This document shows, piece by piece, positions 15,814 to 23,309 of a DNA stretch of 36,013 nt. A program made the position numbers and the translations under genes. The DNA lies in the NCBI RefSeq assembly GCF_014650595.1, contig NZ_BMVG01000059.1, forward strand, positions 1 to 36,013. Direction: 5' to 3'. Within the stretch, counting starts at the first letter, position 1; each line of letters begins with the position of its first letter. A model generated the notes under the pieces. That model was not told the DNA's origin and searched no databases. It saw only the letters and a list, made by a program, of their open reading frames with translations. The DNA comes from Streptomyces alanosinicus (GTDB lineage: Bacteria; Actinomycetota; Actinomycetes; Streptomycetales; Streptomycetaceae).

Positions 15814-15876
15814 CTGATCTCCCCACCGTGCCGGCGCGACCCGTTCGGGTTTGGTGTGGTGGCGTCGGCAAATCCG

Positions 15877-15886
15877 GAAGCGCTTG
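15877..15886. promoter_or_regulatory. LacI-type half-palindromic site GAAGCGCTTG
   Basis: GAAGCGCTTG contains the perfect palindrome AAGCGCTT with a central CG, typical of LacI-family operators. It lies 64 bases upstream of the GH54 start. The same ten bases recur at 16315-16324. Confidence 0.5.
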
Positions 15887-15933
15887 AATGTGCTGTCTTT
15901 GCAGCGAGATTGCAGAGAGGTTTCGGGGGGAGA

Positions 15934-15962
15934 CGGTGCCCCCGATTTCACAGCACTGTCAA
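15934..15962 (-). promoter_or_regulatory. Candidate promoter of the GH54 gene
   Basis: TTGACA at 15962-15957 on the minus strand, an 18-base spacer and CACCGT at 15938-15933 form a plausible sigma-70-type promoter. It would start transcription about 110 bases before the GH54 ATG. Two LacI-like sites flank it (15877-15886 and 15997-16006). The -10 match is modest. Confidence 0.35.
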
Positions 15963-15996
15963 GGGTGTGGGAGCCCCTGTCACGAACCTTGTCGCG

Positions 15997-16006
15997 GAAT
16001 CGATTC
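15997..16006. promoter_or_regulatory. LacI-type palindrome GAATCGATTC
   Basis: A perfect 10-bp palindrome in the context CGGAATCGATTCGA (15995-16008). It shares the core GAATCGnTTCG with sites at 16327-16340 and 16707-16720, the latter directly in front of the LacI gene at 16765. Confidence 0.5.
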
Positions 16007-16277
16007 GACGGCTGGATTGCAGCGGTTCCGGGGCGGCCGACGCGTCCGCGCACGCCCCGCGTCGTGGCCGGCAGGTGGTGGCGTGTCCGCGGGCCGGTAG
16101 GGCCCGCGGGTATGACCGCCGACCGGTCCCGGATCACCCGAATGACCTGCCATACTGCCGGTGAGCAGGCACGCAGCCAACAAACCCGGATGCCGGGCGA
16201 CCGGTTCCGAGTGCACTGGCCGAAGCAGCGGGGCGTCGTCCTGGCGTCGGCACCCGGCTTCGCCTCGCGGCACGCCA

Positions 16278-16306
16278 TTGACCCCGCGCTCCGCCAGTCT
16301 TAACCT
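16278..16306 (+). promoter_or_regulatory. Plus-strand promoter candidate with no intact gene behind it
   Basis: TTGACC (16278-16283), a 17-base spacer and TAACCT (16301-16306) form a good actinomycete promoter reading rightwards. Two LacI-type sites follow immediately (16315-16324 and 16327-16340). The only coding trace downstream on this strand is the ricin relic ending at 16611. Confidence 0.4.
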
Positions 16307-16314
16307 CCTGCGTC

Positions 16315-16340
16315 GAAGCGCTTGCGTAGAATCGGTTCGC
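16315..16340. promoter_or_regulatory. Paired LacI-type operators
   Basis: GAAGCGCTTG at 16315-16324 is identical to the site at 15877-15886. TAGAATCGGTTCGC at 16327-16340 shares 12 contiguous bases with the reverse complement of the autoregulatory palindrome at 16707-16720. The two sites are 2 bases apart, just downstream of a promoter-like element. Confidence 0.5.
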
Positions 16341-16449
16341 ACAACGTCTTGCGTCCTGTATCTTCTTGAGGCTCGGACGCCTGTGCGGCACCGTGGGGGC
16401 AAGGCGCTCCTCCAGCACCGCTTGAGCCCGACTGTGGCCGACCCACCGG

Positions 16450-16611
16450 CATCTCGCTCTATCGCGCAAGTGCCCGTGCGTACTGTCGACCGGCATTTCC
16501 ACGACGGCGGGTACACGGACACAGATCCGGGACTGCACCGGCGCAGCGGACCAGACCTGGTCCGCGCCTGATCAGCTGACGGCGTTCACCGTCGGCCACA
16601 GCACCGGCTGA
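16450..16611 (+). pseudogene. Ricin B lectin-domain relic, opposite strand to the hydrolases
   Basis: In the plus frame ending at TGA 16609-16611 the sequence reads GISTTAGTRTQIRDCTGAAD then QTWSAPDQLTAFTVGHSTG. It aligns with the lectin of the GH54 enzyme (NSSTAAGTQLQIWDCGGGAN, QTWTRTSSNQLTVYSG). The upstream part is unreadable (KCPCVLSTG may be the remains of KCLDVPN). No catalytic domain remains between the promoter-like element at 16278 and this fragment. Confidence 0.6.
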
Positions 16612-16706
16612 GTCGAGCGGTCGCACGAACCCCTTCGGTGGCGAGACCCAAGCGGCCCGCAAATCTCGGCCGAAGCTCCACCCCCACATACCTTCCCGCC
16701 CCCCTC

Positions 16707-16720
16707 GCGAACCGATTCGC
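16707..16720. promoter_or_regulatory. Autoregulatory LacI-type operator
   Basis: GCGAACCGATTCGC has perfect 5-bp arms (GCGAA/TTCGC). It lies 45 bases before the LacI start, and closely related sites lie near the GH54 gene. A second palindrome overlaps it by two bases (16719-16737: GCGCCAGG, TAC, CCTGGCGC). Confidence 0.6.
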
Positions 16721-16764
16721 GCCAGGTACCCTGGCGCCCTGCGGGTACGTGCTTGAGGAGCTGT

Positions 16765-17808
16765 ATGAACATCGGGGAGATCGCTCGGCGCGCCGGCGTG
16801 TCACGCAGCACGGTGTCGTACGCGCTCAGCGGCAAGCGACCGGTCGCGACCAGCACCCGCAGGCGCATCCAAGACGTGATCAACGAACTGGGATATCGCC
16901 CCAACGCGACCGCGAGGGCACTCAAGGAGGGCCGGACCCGGACGATCGGCCTCGTCATACCACCGGCCGGCGACAGGCTCACCCACATGCAACTGGACTT
17001 CGTCGCCAGCGTGGTCGACGCCGCCGCCCGGGTCGATCTCGACGTGCTGCTGTCCCCGTCCGGCGGGGGTCACGACCGTTCCTTCGAGCGGTTGGTCTCC
17101 GGGAGCCGGGTGGACGGCGTCATTCTGATGGAGATCCGCGTGCAAGACCCTCGTGTGGGTCGTCTGCAGGCCGCGGGGCTGCCCTTCGTCGGCATCGGGC
17201 ACACGGCCGGCGACCACCAGATGTCCTGGATCGACGTCGACTACACCGGCTTGGTCCAGCACTGCGTGCGGCATCTCGCCGATCTGGGGCACCGCCGGGT
17301 GGCTCTGGTCACCCGTTCCAGGGAACTCGTCTCGGCCGGTTACGGTCCCGCACGCAGGGCCAGTGAGGGTTTCGAGGCGGCTGTGGCGGAACGGGGTCTT
17401 GACGGCATCGAAGTGCCGTGCGGGGACGATGCCCGCTCCGGCCAGGAATGTGTCGAAGCGCTCCTGCGCAGCCACCCGGACCTCACCGCCGTCACCACCA
17501 TCAATGAGGCCGCGCTGCCCGGCATCGAGCGGGCGCTGGCGGACAGCGGCCTCGAAGTGCCGTACGACTTCTCCGTCACCGGAGTGGCGGCCAGGACCTG
17601 GGCCGAGGACTTCCGTCCGCCGCTCACGGCTGCGGACGTACCGGCCCTGGACATGGGTGAGAAGGCCGTTTCCCTGCTGGTGGAACGCATCGCCGCGCCT
17701 GACACCCCGCCTCGGCACATCCTGTTGACCCCACCGATCTCGCTGCGCTCCAGTACGGCCGCCGCACCCACCGGCCGGCCGTCGCGGGTCAATCGCGCGA
17801 CGCGCTGA
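16765..17808 (+). CDS. LacI-family transcriptional regulator next to the hemicellulase run
   Basis: 347 residues from ATG 16765; GAGGAG (16755-16760) lies 4 bases upstream. The LacI helix-turn-helix and hinge occupy 1-60 (MNIGEIARRAGVSRSTVSYA, LGYRPNATARALKEG). A periplasmic-binding-protein-like sugar domain follows (TIGLVIPPAGDRLTHMQLDF, GVILMEIRVQDPRVGRLQAA, LADLGHRRVALVTRSREL). It likely represses the lectin-tagged hydrolases until a sugar inducer appears, as suggested by shared palindromes at 15997, 16327 and 16707. The inducer is unknown. Its 3' end overlaps by 20 bases with a convergent GntR-family remnant. Confidence 0.88.
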   Translation: MNIGEIARRAGVSRSTVSYALSGKRPVATSTRRRIQDVINELGYRPNATARALKEGRTRTIGLVIPPAGDRLTHMQLDFVASVVDAAARVDLDVLLSPSGGGHDRSFERLVSGSRVDGVILMEIRVQDPRVGRLQAAGLPFVGIGHTAGDHQMSWIDVDYTGLVQHCVRHLADLGHRRVALVTRSRELVSAGYGPARRASEGFEAAVAERGLDGIEVPCGDDARSGQECVEALLRSHPDLTAVTTINEAALPGIERALADSGLEVPYDFSVTGVAARTWAEDFRPPLTAADVPALDMGEKAVSLLVERIAAPDTPPRHILLTPPISLRSSTAAAPTGRPSRVNRATR

Positions 17809-18148
17809 ACCGGGCGAACCCGCACCGCCGGCTCTCCCGCCGGTACTCCTCCGGTGTCCTGCCGAGGCGTGCCGGCGTGGCCTGGGCCGCCTCGCCGGGC
17901 CGGCCGTCACGAACCGCCCGGTAGATCGCCGTATGCTCCTCGACCGCCGGCTTGGTGCCCTCGCCGAGCGTGCCGTGGATTCCGATCGCGCTCGACTGCC
18001 GCTGCAGTCGTCGCGCATCCCGTACGGCGGTGACGAGGAAGGTGTTGCGCGGCCCGCACCAGCCACCGTCCTTGTGGGACAACGGCTTCGTGCCGAAGTC
18101 CGGCTCGTCGAGGACCGTGGGGCCCACCGAGAACGCGGCCAGGCCCAC
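17789..18148 (-). pseudogene. FadR/GntR-family regulator, C-terminal (FCD) remnant
   Basis: The minus strand encodes NTFLVTAVRDARRLQRQSSA, GTLGEGTKPAVEEHTAIYRA and VRDGRPGEAAQATPARLGRT, typical of the last helices of FCD-type ligand domains. The preceding 30 residues (GPTVLDEPDFGTKPLSHKDG) do not fit the family, and no winged-helix DNA-binding domain is present upstream. An ATG at 18148 exists, but the product would lack DNA binding. It is most likely the broken end of a regulator gene, perhaps once linked to a sugar-acid pathway. Confidence 0.6.
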
Positions 18149-18180
18149 CCTTTCAGTTGATCACCTATGGCACCCCGCCA

Positions 18181-19194
18181 TCAGGAGCTGGAGCGGATGA
18201 CCAGGCGGGTGGGCAGGATCAGCGGCGTGGGTTCCTGTCCGTTGATGAGCGCGACGAGCATGCGCGCCATCTCCCGTCCGAAGGCATTTATGGGCTGGTG
18301 GACGGTGGTGAGCGGCGGATCGGCGACCTGGGCGACAACCAGGTCGTCGAATCCGACCACCGCGACGTCGTCGGGGACCAGTCGGCCGGCCTCACGCAAG
18401 GTGCGCAGCGCTCCGGCCCCCATGTTGTCGTTGGCGGCGAACACGCCGTCCACTTCGGGGTGTTCGGCCAGCGATGCGGCCATGGCGGCGGCTCCACCGG
18501 ACTCGGTGAAGTCCCCCTCCTGCGGCGGGTACGGATCCAGGCCGGCCGCCAGCACGGCGTCCCGGTAGCCGCGGTACCGGGCGCGCCCGACCTCCGTGTC
18601 CAGACGCCCGCAGATCGCCGCCACGCGGGTCCGGCCGCGCGAGAGCAGGTGCTCGGTGGCCTCGCGCGCTCCGCCGACGTTGTCGACGTCCACATACCAC
18701 CGGGGAGCCGAACCGACCGGGCGGCCACCGAAGACGACGGGCATCTCCGCCTCCTCGGCCATACGGGCCAGCGGATCGTCCTCGCGCAGCGCCATCAGCA
18801 TGACGCCGTCGGCGCCTTTGGACCGAAGGAGCTCCTCCACCCGCTTGCGGCCCCGGTCGGAGGCCGCCAGGCACAGCATCAGATGCAGATCGGCCTCCTC
18901 CAGGGCGGCCGACGCCCCCACGATCACCTGGGCGAAGAACGGATCCGCGTAGATCGATGGCTCCTCCCCCGCGACGACCAGGGCGGCCGCCCCGGTCTGG
19001 CGGGTGGCCAGTGCGCGGGCGGTCGGATTGCGTACATATCCGAGCTGCCGGACGGCCCGTTCGACCGCCTCGCGTTTGGCGCGGCTGACGTGCGGGGCGT
19101 TGTTGAGGACGCGGGAGGCCACCGAGCGGGAGACACCGGCAAGTTCGGCCACCTCGTCGAGCGTCGGCTGCCGACGTGGCGCACCTCCTGCCAT
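18181..19194 (-). CDS. LacI-family regulator divergent from the cellulases (CebR-like)
   Basis: 337 residues from ATG 19194; the frame is open 74 codons further upstream but without family sequence. The helix-turn-helix is at about 10-35 (TLDEVAELAGVSRSVASRVL), the hinge follows (LGYVRNPTARALATRQ), and the sugar-binding domain ends PTRLVIRSS. It is divergent from two GH6 cellulases. Three CebR-like boxes (19246-19261, 19376-19391, 19392-19407) lie between, so autoregulation and control of cellulase expression are likely. Family knowledge: CebR releases TGGGAGCGCTCCCA on binding cello-oligosaccharides. This may be a CebR paralogue rather than CebR itself, because no ceb transporter or beta-glucosidase gene is adjacent. 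Confidence 0.85.
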   Translation of the reverse strand: MAGGAPRRQPTLDEVAELAGVSRSVASRVLNNAPHVSRAKREAVERAVRQLGYVRNPTARALATRQTGAAALVVAGEEPSIYADPFFAQVIVGASAALEEADLHLMLCLAASDRGRKRVEELLRSKGADGVMLMALREDDPLARMAEEAEMPVVFGGRPVGSAPRWYVDVDNVGGAREATEHLLSRGRTRVAAICGRLDTEVGRARYRGYRDAVLAAGLDPYPPQEGDFTESGGAAAMAASLAEHPEVDGVFAANDNMGAGALRTLREAGRLVPDDVAVVGFDDLVVAQVADPPLTTVHQPINAFGREMARMLVALINGQEPTPLILPTRLVIRSSS

Positions 19195-19245
19195 GAACCG
19201 TGAGCCCCTCTCTCTCGGCCGGACTGGCTGGCTGGCTGGCTGGTC

Positions 19246-19261
19246 TTGGTACCGCTTCCAA
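19246..19261. promoter_or_regulatory. Degenerate CebR-like box near the LacI gene
   Basis: TTGGTACCGCTTCCAA differs from the box at 19376-19391 at only two positions and lies 52 bases before the LacI start. This placement fits autoregulation. Confidence 0.5.
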
Positions 19262-19317
19262 CTTCTACACCGTAGAGCCTCTTTTTCGCCATGCAGAGAG
19301 AGCATCGCACAACTCCC

Positions 19318-19346
19318 TTGACAGCTTGAACGGCTCGTCACACGAT
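19318..19346 (+). promoter_or_regulatory. Promoter of the GH6 cellulase operon
   Basis: TTGACA at 19318-19323, a 17-base spacer and CACGAT at 19341-19346. Transcription would begin near 19353, so the two CebR-like boxes at 19376-19407 fall about 25-55 bases into the leader, suited to blocking elongation or initiation. Confidence 0.5.
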
Positions 19347-19375
19347 ACCGGCCACATCCCGAACCCCTCCAAGCG

Positions 19376-19407
19376 TTGGGAGCGCTTCCAAATGGGAGCG
19401 CTCCCAT
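19376..19407. promoter_or_regulatory. Two abutting CebR boxes upstream of the cellulase genes
   Basis: TTGGGAGCGCTTCCAA (19376-19391, near-perfect) is followed without a gap by ATGGGAGCGCTCCCAT (19392-19407, perfect 16-bp palindrome). The inner 14 bases of the second are the consensus CebR operator of Streptomyces. Confidence 0.85.
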
Positions 19408-19488
19408 AGAATCCACCGCACTTCCTCAGCGCGCCGCACCCGGACGAGAGCCGGCGGCGCACCCCTGCCAGGAAACCGAGGTACAGCA

Positions 19489-20454
19489 ATGCGCCGCAGA
19501 CTCCGCGCCCTCCTGGCGTCGTTCTTCGCCCTGCCGCTGACGATCGCCGTCGCGCCGTCCGCCCACGCCGCCGACCCGACCACCATGACGAGTGGGTTCT
19601 ACGTGGACCCCGACTCCACGGTGAAGCGGTGGGTCGCCGGCAGCCCCGGCGACGGCCGCGCGCCCGCGATCAACGCCTCCATCGCCAACACCCCGATGGC
19701 CCACTGGTTCGGCTCCTGGAGCGGCACCATCGGTACCGCCACGGGCGCCTACGCCGGCACGGCGGCCTCCCAGCACAAGCTGCCCCTCCTCGTCGCGTAC
19801 AACATCTACAACCGCGACTACTGCGGTGGACACTCCGCCGGCGGAGCCGCCTCGCCGTCCGCCTACGCGAGCTGGATCGCCCAGTTCGCCGGCGGGATCG
19901 CCGACCGCCCGGCCGTCGTCCTCCTCGAACCGGACTCCCTCGCGGACTACGGCTGCATGACCCAGGCTCAGATATCCGAACGCGAAGGCATGATCACCGG
20001 CGCCCTCACGCAGTTCAACCGCCAGACGCCCAACACCTGGGTCTACCTGGACGCCGGCAACCCGGGCTGGGCGAGCCCCGCGACCATGGCCCAGCGCCTC
20101 CACGAAGCCGGCCTCCGCCAGGCGCACGGCTTCTCGCTCAACATCTCGAACTACTTCACCACGGCCGAGAACATCGCCTACGGCAACGCCGTCAACAGCG
20201 CACTGGGCGCCCGCTACGGCTACACCAAGCCGTTCGTCGTGGACACCAGCCGCAACGGCAACGGCTCCAACGGCCAGTGGTGCAACCCCTCAGGCCGCCG
20301 CATCGGCACCCCCACCCAGACGGGCGGAGGCGCCGAGATGCTCCTGTGGATCAAGACCCCGGGCGAGTCCGACGGCAACTGCGGCATCGGGTCCGGCTCC
20401 TCGGCGGGACAGTTCCTCCCGGAGGCCGCGTACAAGATGATCTACGGTTACTGA
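19489..20454 (+). CDS. Secreted GH6 cellulase (endoglucanase type)
   Basis: 321 residues. There is a Sec signal peptide (about 1-27, AHA cleavage). The GH6 domain fills the rest: GFYVDPDSTVKRWV at 36-49, YNIYNRDYCGG with Asp110, VLLEPDSLA with catalytic Asp149, YLDAGNPGW, SLNISNYFTT, FVVDTSRNGNG and WIKTPGESDGNCG. The short loops and length resemble bacterial endo-1,4-beta-glucanases such as S. halstedii CelA1. It cuts internal beta-1,4-glucan bonds. No cellulose-binding module is attached. GAGGT lies 6 bases before the ATG. Control is by the promoter and CebR boxes directly upstream. A second GH6 gene follows after 165 bases and is probably co-transcribed. Confidence 0.92.
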   Translation: MRRRLRALLASFFALPLTIAVAPSAHAADPTTMTSGFYVDPDSTVKRWVAGSPGDGRAPAINASIANTPMAHWFGSWSGTIGTATGAYAGTAASQHKLPLLVAYNIYNRDYCGGHSAGGAASPSAYASWIAQFAGGIADRPAVVLLEPDSLADYGCMTQAQISEREGMITGALTQFNRQTPNTWVYLDAGNPGWASPATMAQRLHEAGLRQAHGFSLNISNYFTTAENIAYGNAVNSALGARYGYTKPFVVDTSRNGNGSNGQWCNPSGRRIGTPTQTGGGAEMLLWIKTPGESDGNCGIGSGSSAGQFLPEAAYKMIYGY

Positions 20455-20619
20455 TTCGGACCCCGTGACCGACCTGGCGCGTTCCTGCCCCGCCACCGGG
20501 CCACGGGCACCGTCCGCCACAGCCCCGCCGGGTCCACCGCTCGCCGTCTTCCGCACAGGCGGCCCACGGACCGCCCCGGGGCAGACCTCCCCTCGTCCAT
20601 CCACCGCCCAGGAGCAGCC

Positions 20620-21897
20620 ATGAAACGACGCAGCCTACGGCGCCGCGCGGCCGCCGTCACCGCGGCGCTCACCGTCTGCGCCGCCCTCACCGCGACGCAG
20701 GCTCAGGCCACGCCCACGCCCAGGCAGGACGTGATCACCCCGTCCACGAGGTTCTATGTGGACCCGCACGGCAAGGCGGCGAAGCAGGCCCTCGTCGACC
20801 TCGGCAACGGGGACATCGAGGACGCCGCGAACATGGCCAGACTCGCGAGCTGGCCGCAGGCCGAATGGTTCACCGAAGGCACTCCCGACGAGGTCCGCGT
20901 CAAGGTGCACAGGCTCGTCCGCCGGGCCCGGGCCGTCGCCCGGACCCCCGTCCTGGTCGCTTACGACATCCCCGGCCGGGACTGTTCGCAGTACTCCAGC
21001 GGCGGCGCCCCATCCTCCGCGGCCTACCGCCAGTGGATCGACGCCTTCGCCGCAGGCATCGGCGACGACAAGGCGGTGATCGTCGTCGAACCCGACGGCC
21101 TGGCCAACCTCCCCAGGGACTGCGGGCCCACCACCGACCCGACCGGCGCACTCACCACCGCCCGCATCGCCGACCTGCAATACGCCGTGAAGACCCTGAA
21201 GGCCCGCCCCCGCACCGCGGTCTACCTCGACGCCGGCAACGTCCAGTGGCGAGCCGTCGGCGACATCGCCCAGCGACTGCAGGACGCCGGGGTCCAGTAC
21301 GGCGACGGCTTCTCCCTGAACGTCTCCAACAACCACCCCACCGACCACAACGCCCGATACGGCACCTGGATCGCCAAGTGCCTCTGGTACGCCACCGAAG
21401 GCCCCGAGCAGGCACGCGGCCACACCGACTGGTGCGCCAGCCAGTACTACTCGTCCGCCGCCCCCAACGACGGCGCCCCCGGCGACGCCGTCTCCCCCAC
21501 CGACCCCGCCACCTGGCGGTGGACCGACGCCTGGTTCAACCAGAACGTGGGCATCCCGCCGGCCGACGAGCTGCGTCACTTCGTGATCGACACCAGCCGC
21601 AACGGTCGGGGTGCCTGGACCCCGCCGCCGGGCAAGTACAGCGGGGACCCGGAAGTCTGGTGCAACGCACCCGGCCGCGGTCTCGGCCCACGCCCCACCG
21701 CCGACACCGGCGTCCCACTCGTCGACGCCTACCTGTGGATAAAGACCCCCGGTGAATCCGACGGCAGCTGCACCCGCAACACCGGCGGCACGATCGACCC
21801 CGAGTACGGCATCGTCGACCCGCCCGCCGGCGCCTGGTGGCCCGACCAGGCCCACGCACTGGCCCGCAACGCGGTCCCGCGCCTGACGTTGCCTTGA
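20620..21897 (+). CDS. Secreted GH6 cellulase (longer, exo-like loops)
   Basis: 425 residues. There is a basic signal peptide (about 1-30, AQA cleavage). In the GH6 domain, YDIPGRDCSQY carries Asp121 and VIVVEPDGLA carries the catalytic acid Asp159, followed by YLDAGNVQWR, FSLNVSNNHPT, FVIDTSRNGRG and WIKTPGESDGSC. Compared with the preceding GH6 it has about 80 extra residues, chiefly a loop (CLWYATEGPEQARGHTDWCA and on to DAWFNQNVGIPP). Such extra loops can enclose the active site in processive cellobiohydrolases, so exo action is possible but not certain. CAGGAG lies 5 bases before the ATG. No binding module is present. The pairing of two different GH6 enzymes suggests endo/exo synergy. 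Confidence 0.9.
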   Translation: MKRRSLRRRAAAVTAALTVCAALTATQAQATPTPRQDVITPSTRFYVDPHGKAAKQALVDLGNGDIEDAANMARLASWPQAEWFTEGTPDEVRVKVHRLVRRARAVARTPVLVAYDIPGRDCSQYSSGGAPSSAAYRQWIDAFAAGIGDDKAVIVVEPDGLANLPRDCGPTTDPTGALTTARIADLQYAVKTLKARPRTAVYLDAGNVQWRAVGDIAQRLQDAGVQYGDGFSLNVSNNHPTDHNARYGTWIAKCLWYATEGPEQARGHTDWCASQYYSSAAPNDGAPGDAVSPTDPATWRWTDAWFNQNVGIPPADELRHFVIDTSRNGRGAWTPPPGKYSGDPEVWCNAPGRGLGPRPTADTGVPLVDAYLWIKTPGESDGSCTRNTGGTIDPEYGIVDPPAGAWWPDQAHALARNAVPRLTLP

Positions 21898-21919
21898 CCC
21901 CTGATCCTGAAGACGGGTT

Positions 21920-21933
21920 AGGGCCCGAGCCCT
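21920..21933 (+). terminator. Short hairpin after the cellulase genes
   Basis: AGGGC (21920-21924) and GCCCT (21929-21933) enclose a 4-base loop, 22 bases beyond the GH6 stop. The stem is short, so this is only a candidate terminator. Confidence 0.35.
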
Positions 21934-21944
21934 GCTCGTCCATG

Positions 21945-21988
21945 TCACTGCGGTCCGCTCTGATCCTCACTGCGGTCCGCTCTGATCC
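21945..21988 (+). repeat. Perfect tandem duplication of 22 bp
   Basis: The 22 bases at 21945-21966 (beginning TCACTGCGGTCC and ending TCTGATCC) are repeated without change or gap at 21967-21988. It lies at the boundary between the cellulase genes and the decayed enoyl-CoA hydratase gene. Confidence 0.85.
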
Positions 21989-21989
21989 G

Positions 21990-22494
21990 CCACCAGTCCC
22001 AGACAACCATCGTGAAGCTCGCCGGTAAGGCCCGCGGGGGCGGGGCGGAATGCGTGGCCGCAGCCGACATGGCGGTCGCCGCCGTCGAGACCGCTGGGCT
22101 CGGTCGGATCGAAGCGCTCATGGGCGCCCCCGGCGGAGGCGGAACGCAGTACCTCCGGAACCGCGTGGGTCGCAACCGCGCACTGGAGGTGTTCCCGCCG
22201 ACTTGTTCGACGCCGAGACCGCAGCGTCCTACGGCTGGATCAACCGAGCCCCGCCGGCCGACGGGCTCGACGAGTACGTCGACCGCATCGCCCGTAACAT
22301 CGCCGCGCTGCCCGGCGGCGTTATCGAAGCGACCAAGCGCTCGCTGCCCACCGATGACTTCAAGGAAGGACTCCTCCGTGAGAACGATGCTTGGGCTCAG
22401 CACCTGATCAACGGGGGCTGCAGGGCGGGGCACAAACACCGGTCGGCGAACGCGACCTTGAAGGACTGACGCGCAGCGTCGCACGCTGCTTGCC
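21990..22494 (+). pseudogene. Frameshifted, 5'-truncated enoyl-CoA hydratase/isomerase gene
   Basis: Crotonase-family sequence continues through three frames: TIVKLAGKARGGGAECVAAA and MAVAAVETAGLGRIEALMGA (about 22000-22130), then LFDAETAASYGWINRAPPAD and LDEYVDRIARNIAALPGGVI (about 22204-22330), then LQGGAQTPVGERDLEGLTRS (about 22420-22480). The N-terminal third, including the oxyanion-hole Ala/Gly region before GKARGGG, is missing. It is not functional. It begins right after the 22-bp tandem duplication. Confidence 0.75.
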
Positions 22495-23110
22495 GGACGG
22501 GCACATGACACATCAGTGCTGCCGATCGGCCACACAGCCCGGGTCGTCACCGTCTCACTCCCGCGCGTCCTCGAGAGCGGCGAGCCCGGGTACAACGGAG
22601 CCCCGCACAGGCTCCAAGCCATGCAACAGAGCCGCGGCCCCCATACCCTCGCCAGCCAGGATCCGGACCATACCCGGGCCGGAATCTGCCCAACTCCCTT
22701 CCACCCTGCATTTGCGCTGGTCACAGCCAGGTCGCCTACCACGCAACGGCCGGCCCTGAGCCGATCGGTCCCGAGATGTCCGAGTTCAACGGAGCGTAGT
22801 CAGCACCAAGTCCGCACGGAACCAGCACCGGGAAATCCCGTGCTGGGCAGGGAAGAGGAAGCACCCGATCTGGCCCGCGCTACGAGACCGCGCACCCAAC
22901 TCAATGCGGGCAGCTGGTCGGTGAGCCAGGAGTTGGCAGGCTGCGCGTCCGCGCTCCACGACTCCATGCGGTCCACCGACGACTTCACCGCCAAGCTCAT
23001 CCAACGCCTGCAGTCCCAGTGGAACAACGGACGGCTGCTGCCCGCGAGGGTCGGTCGCGTTGGAAGCCGTGATCGTACCCGCGGTCGGCGAACCCGATGC
23101 CCCGGCCGGT
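22495..23110. other. Stretch without a recognisable gene
   Basis: No reading frame here shows a family I recognise. A plus-strand frame near 22960-23040 (MRSTDDFTAKLIQRLQSQWN) looks somewhat protein-like but has no ribosome site or neighbours to support it. The surroundings are decayed genes. Confidence 0.5.
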
Positions 23111-23114
23111 GGCG

Positions 23115-23276
23115 TACCCGCTCGATCAGCAGGGCCTGGGTGGCGTGAGGGAGGACGACCTGGCCGGGGTGCAGCGGCTGGACGCGGACGGTGCAGACCT
23201 CGTGACGGGAGGAGTTCTTCTCGTCGGTGCGGTGCACACTGATGGCCGGGTTGGTGTGCTCGTCCCAGTCCAGCGC
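23115..23276 (-). pseudogene. Possible transposase fragment (ISAs1-like)
   Basis: The minus strand reads DALDWDEHTNPAISVHRTDE, SSRHEVCTVRVQPLHPGQVV and LPHATQALLIERV. The pattern of a basic H-x-E-x-R-T-V strand followed by a FPHA-QAL-I-R segment resembles ISAs1-type transposases. Sequence on either side does not continue the match. Low confidence. Confidence 0.3.
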
Positions 23277-23309
23277 ATCGAGGGCGGCCTGCGCATCGTG
23301 GGAACCGAT

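Noticed and set aside
19224..19243. CTGG repeated five times upstream of the LacI gene at 18181
   Set aside because: It is a short simple repeat with no clear role, not judged a feature.
20635..21948. A 437-codon minus-strand open frame
   Set aside because: It is a shadow of the second GH6 gene; composition is Gly/Val/Asp-rich without motifs.
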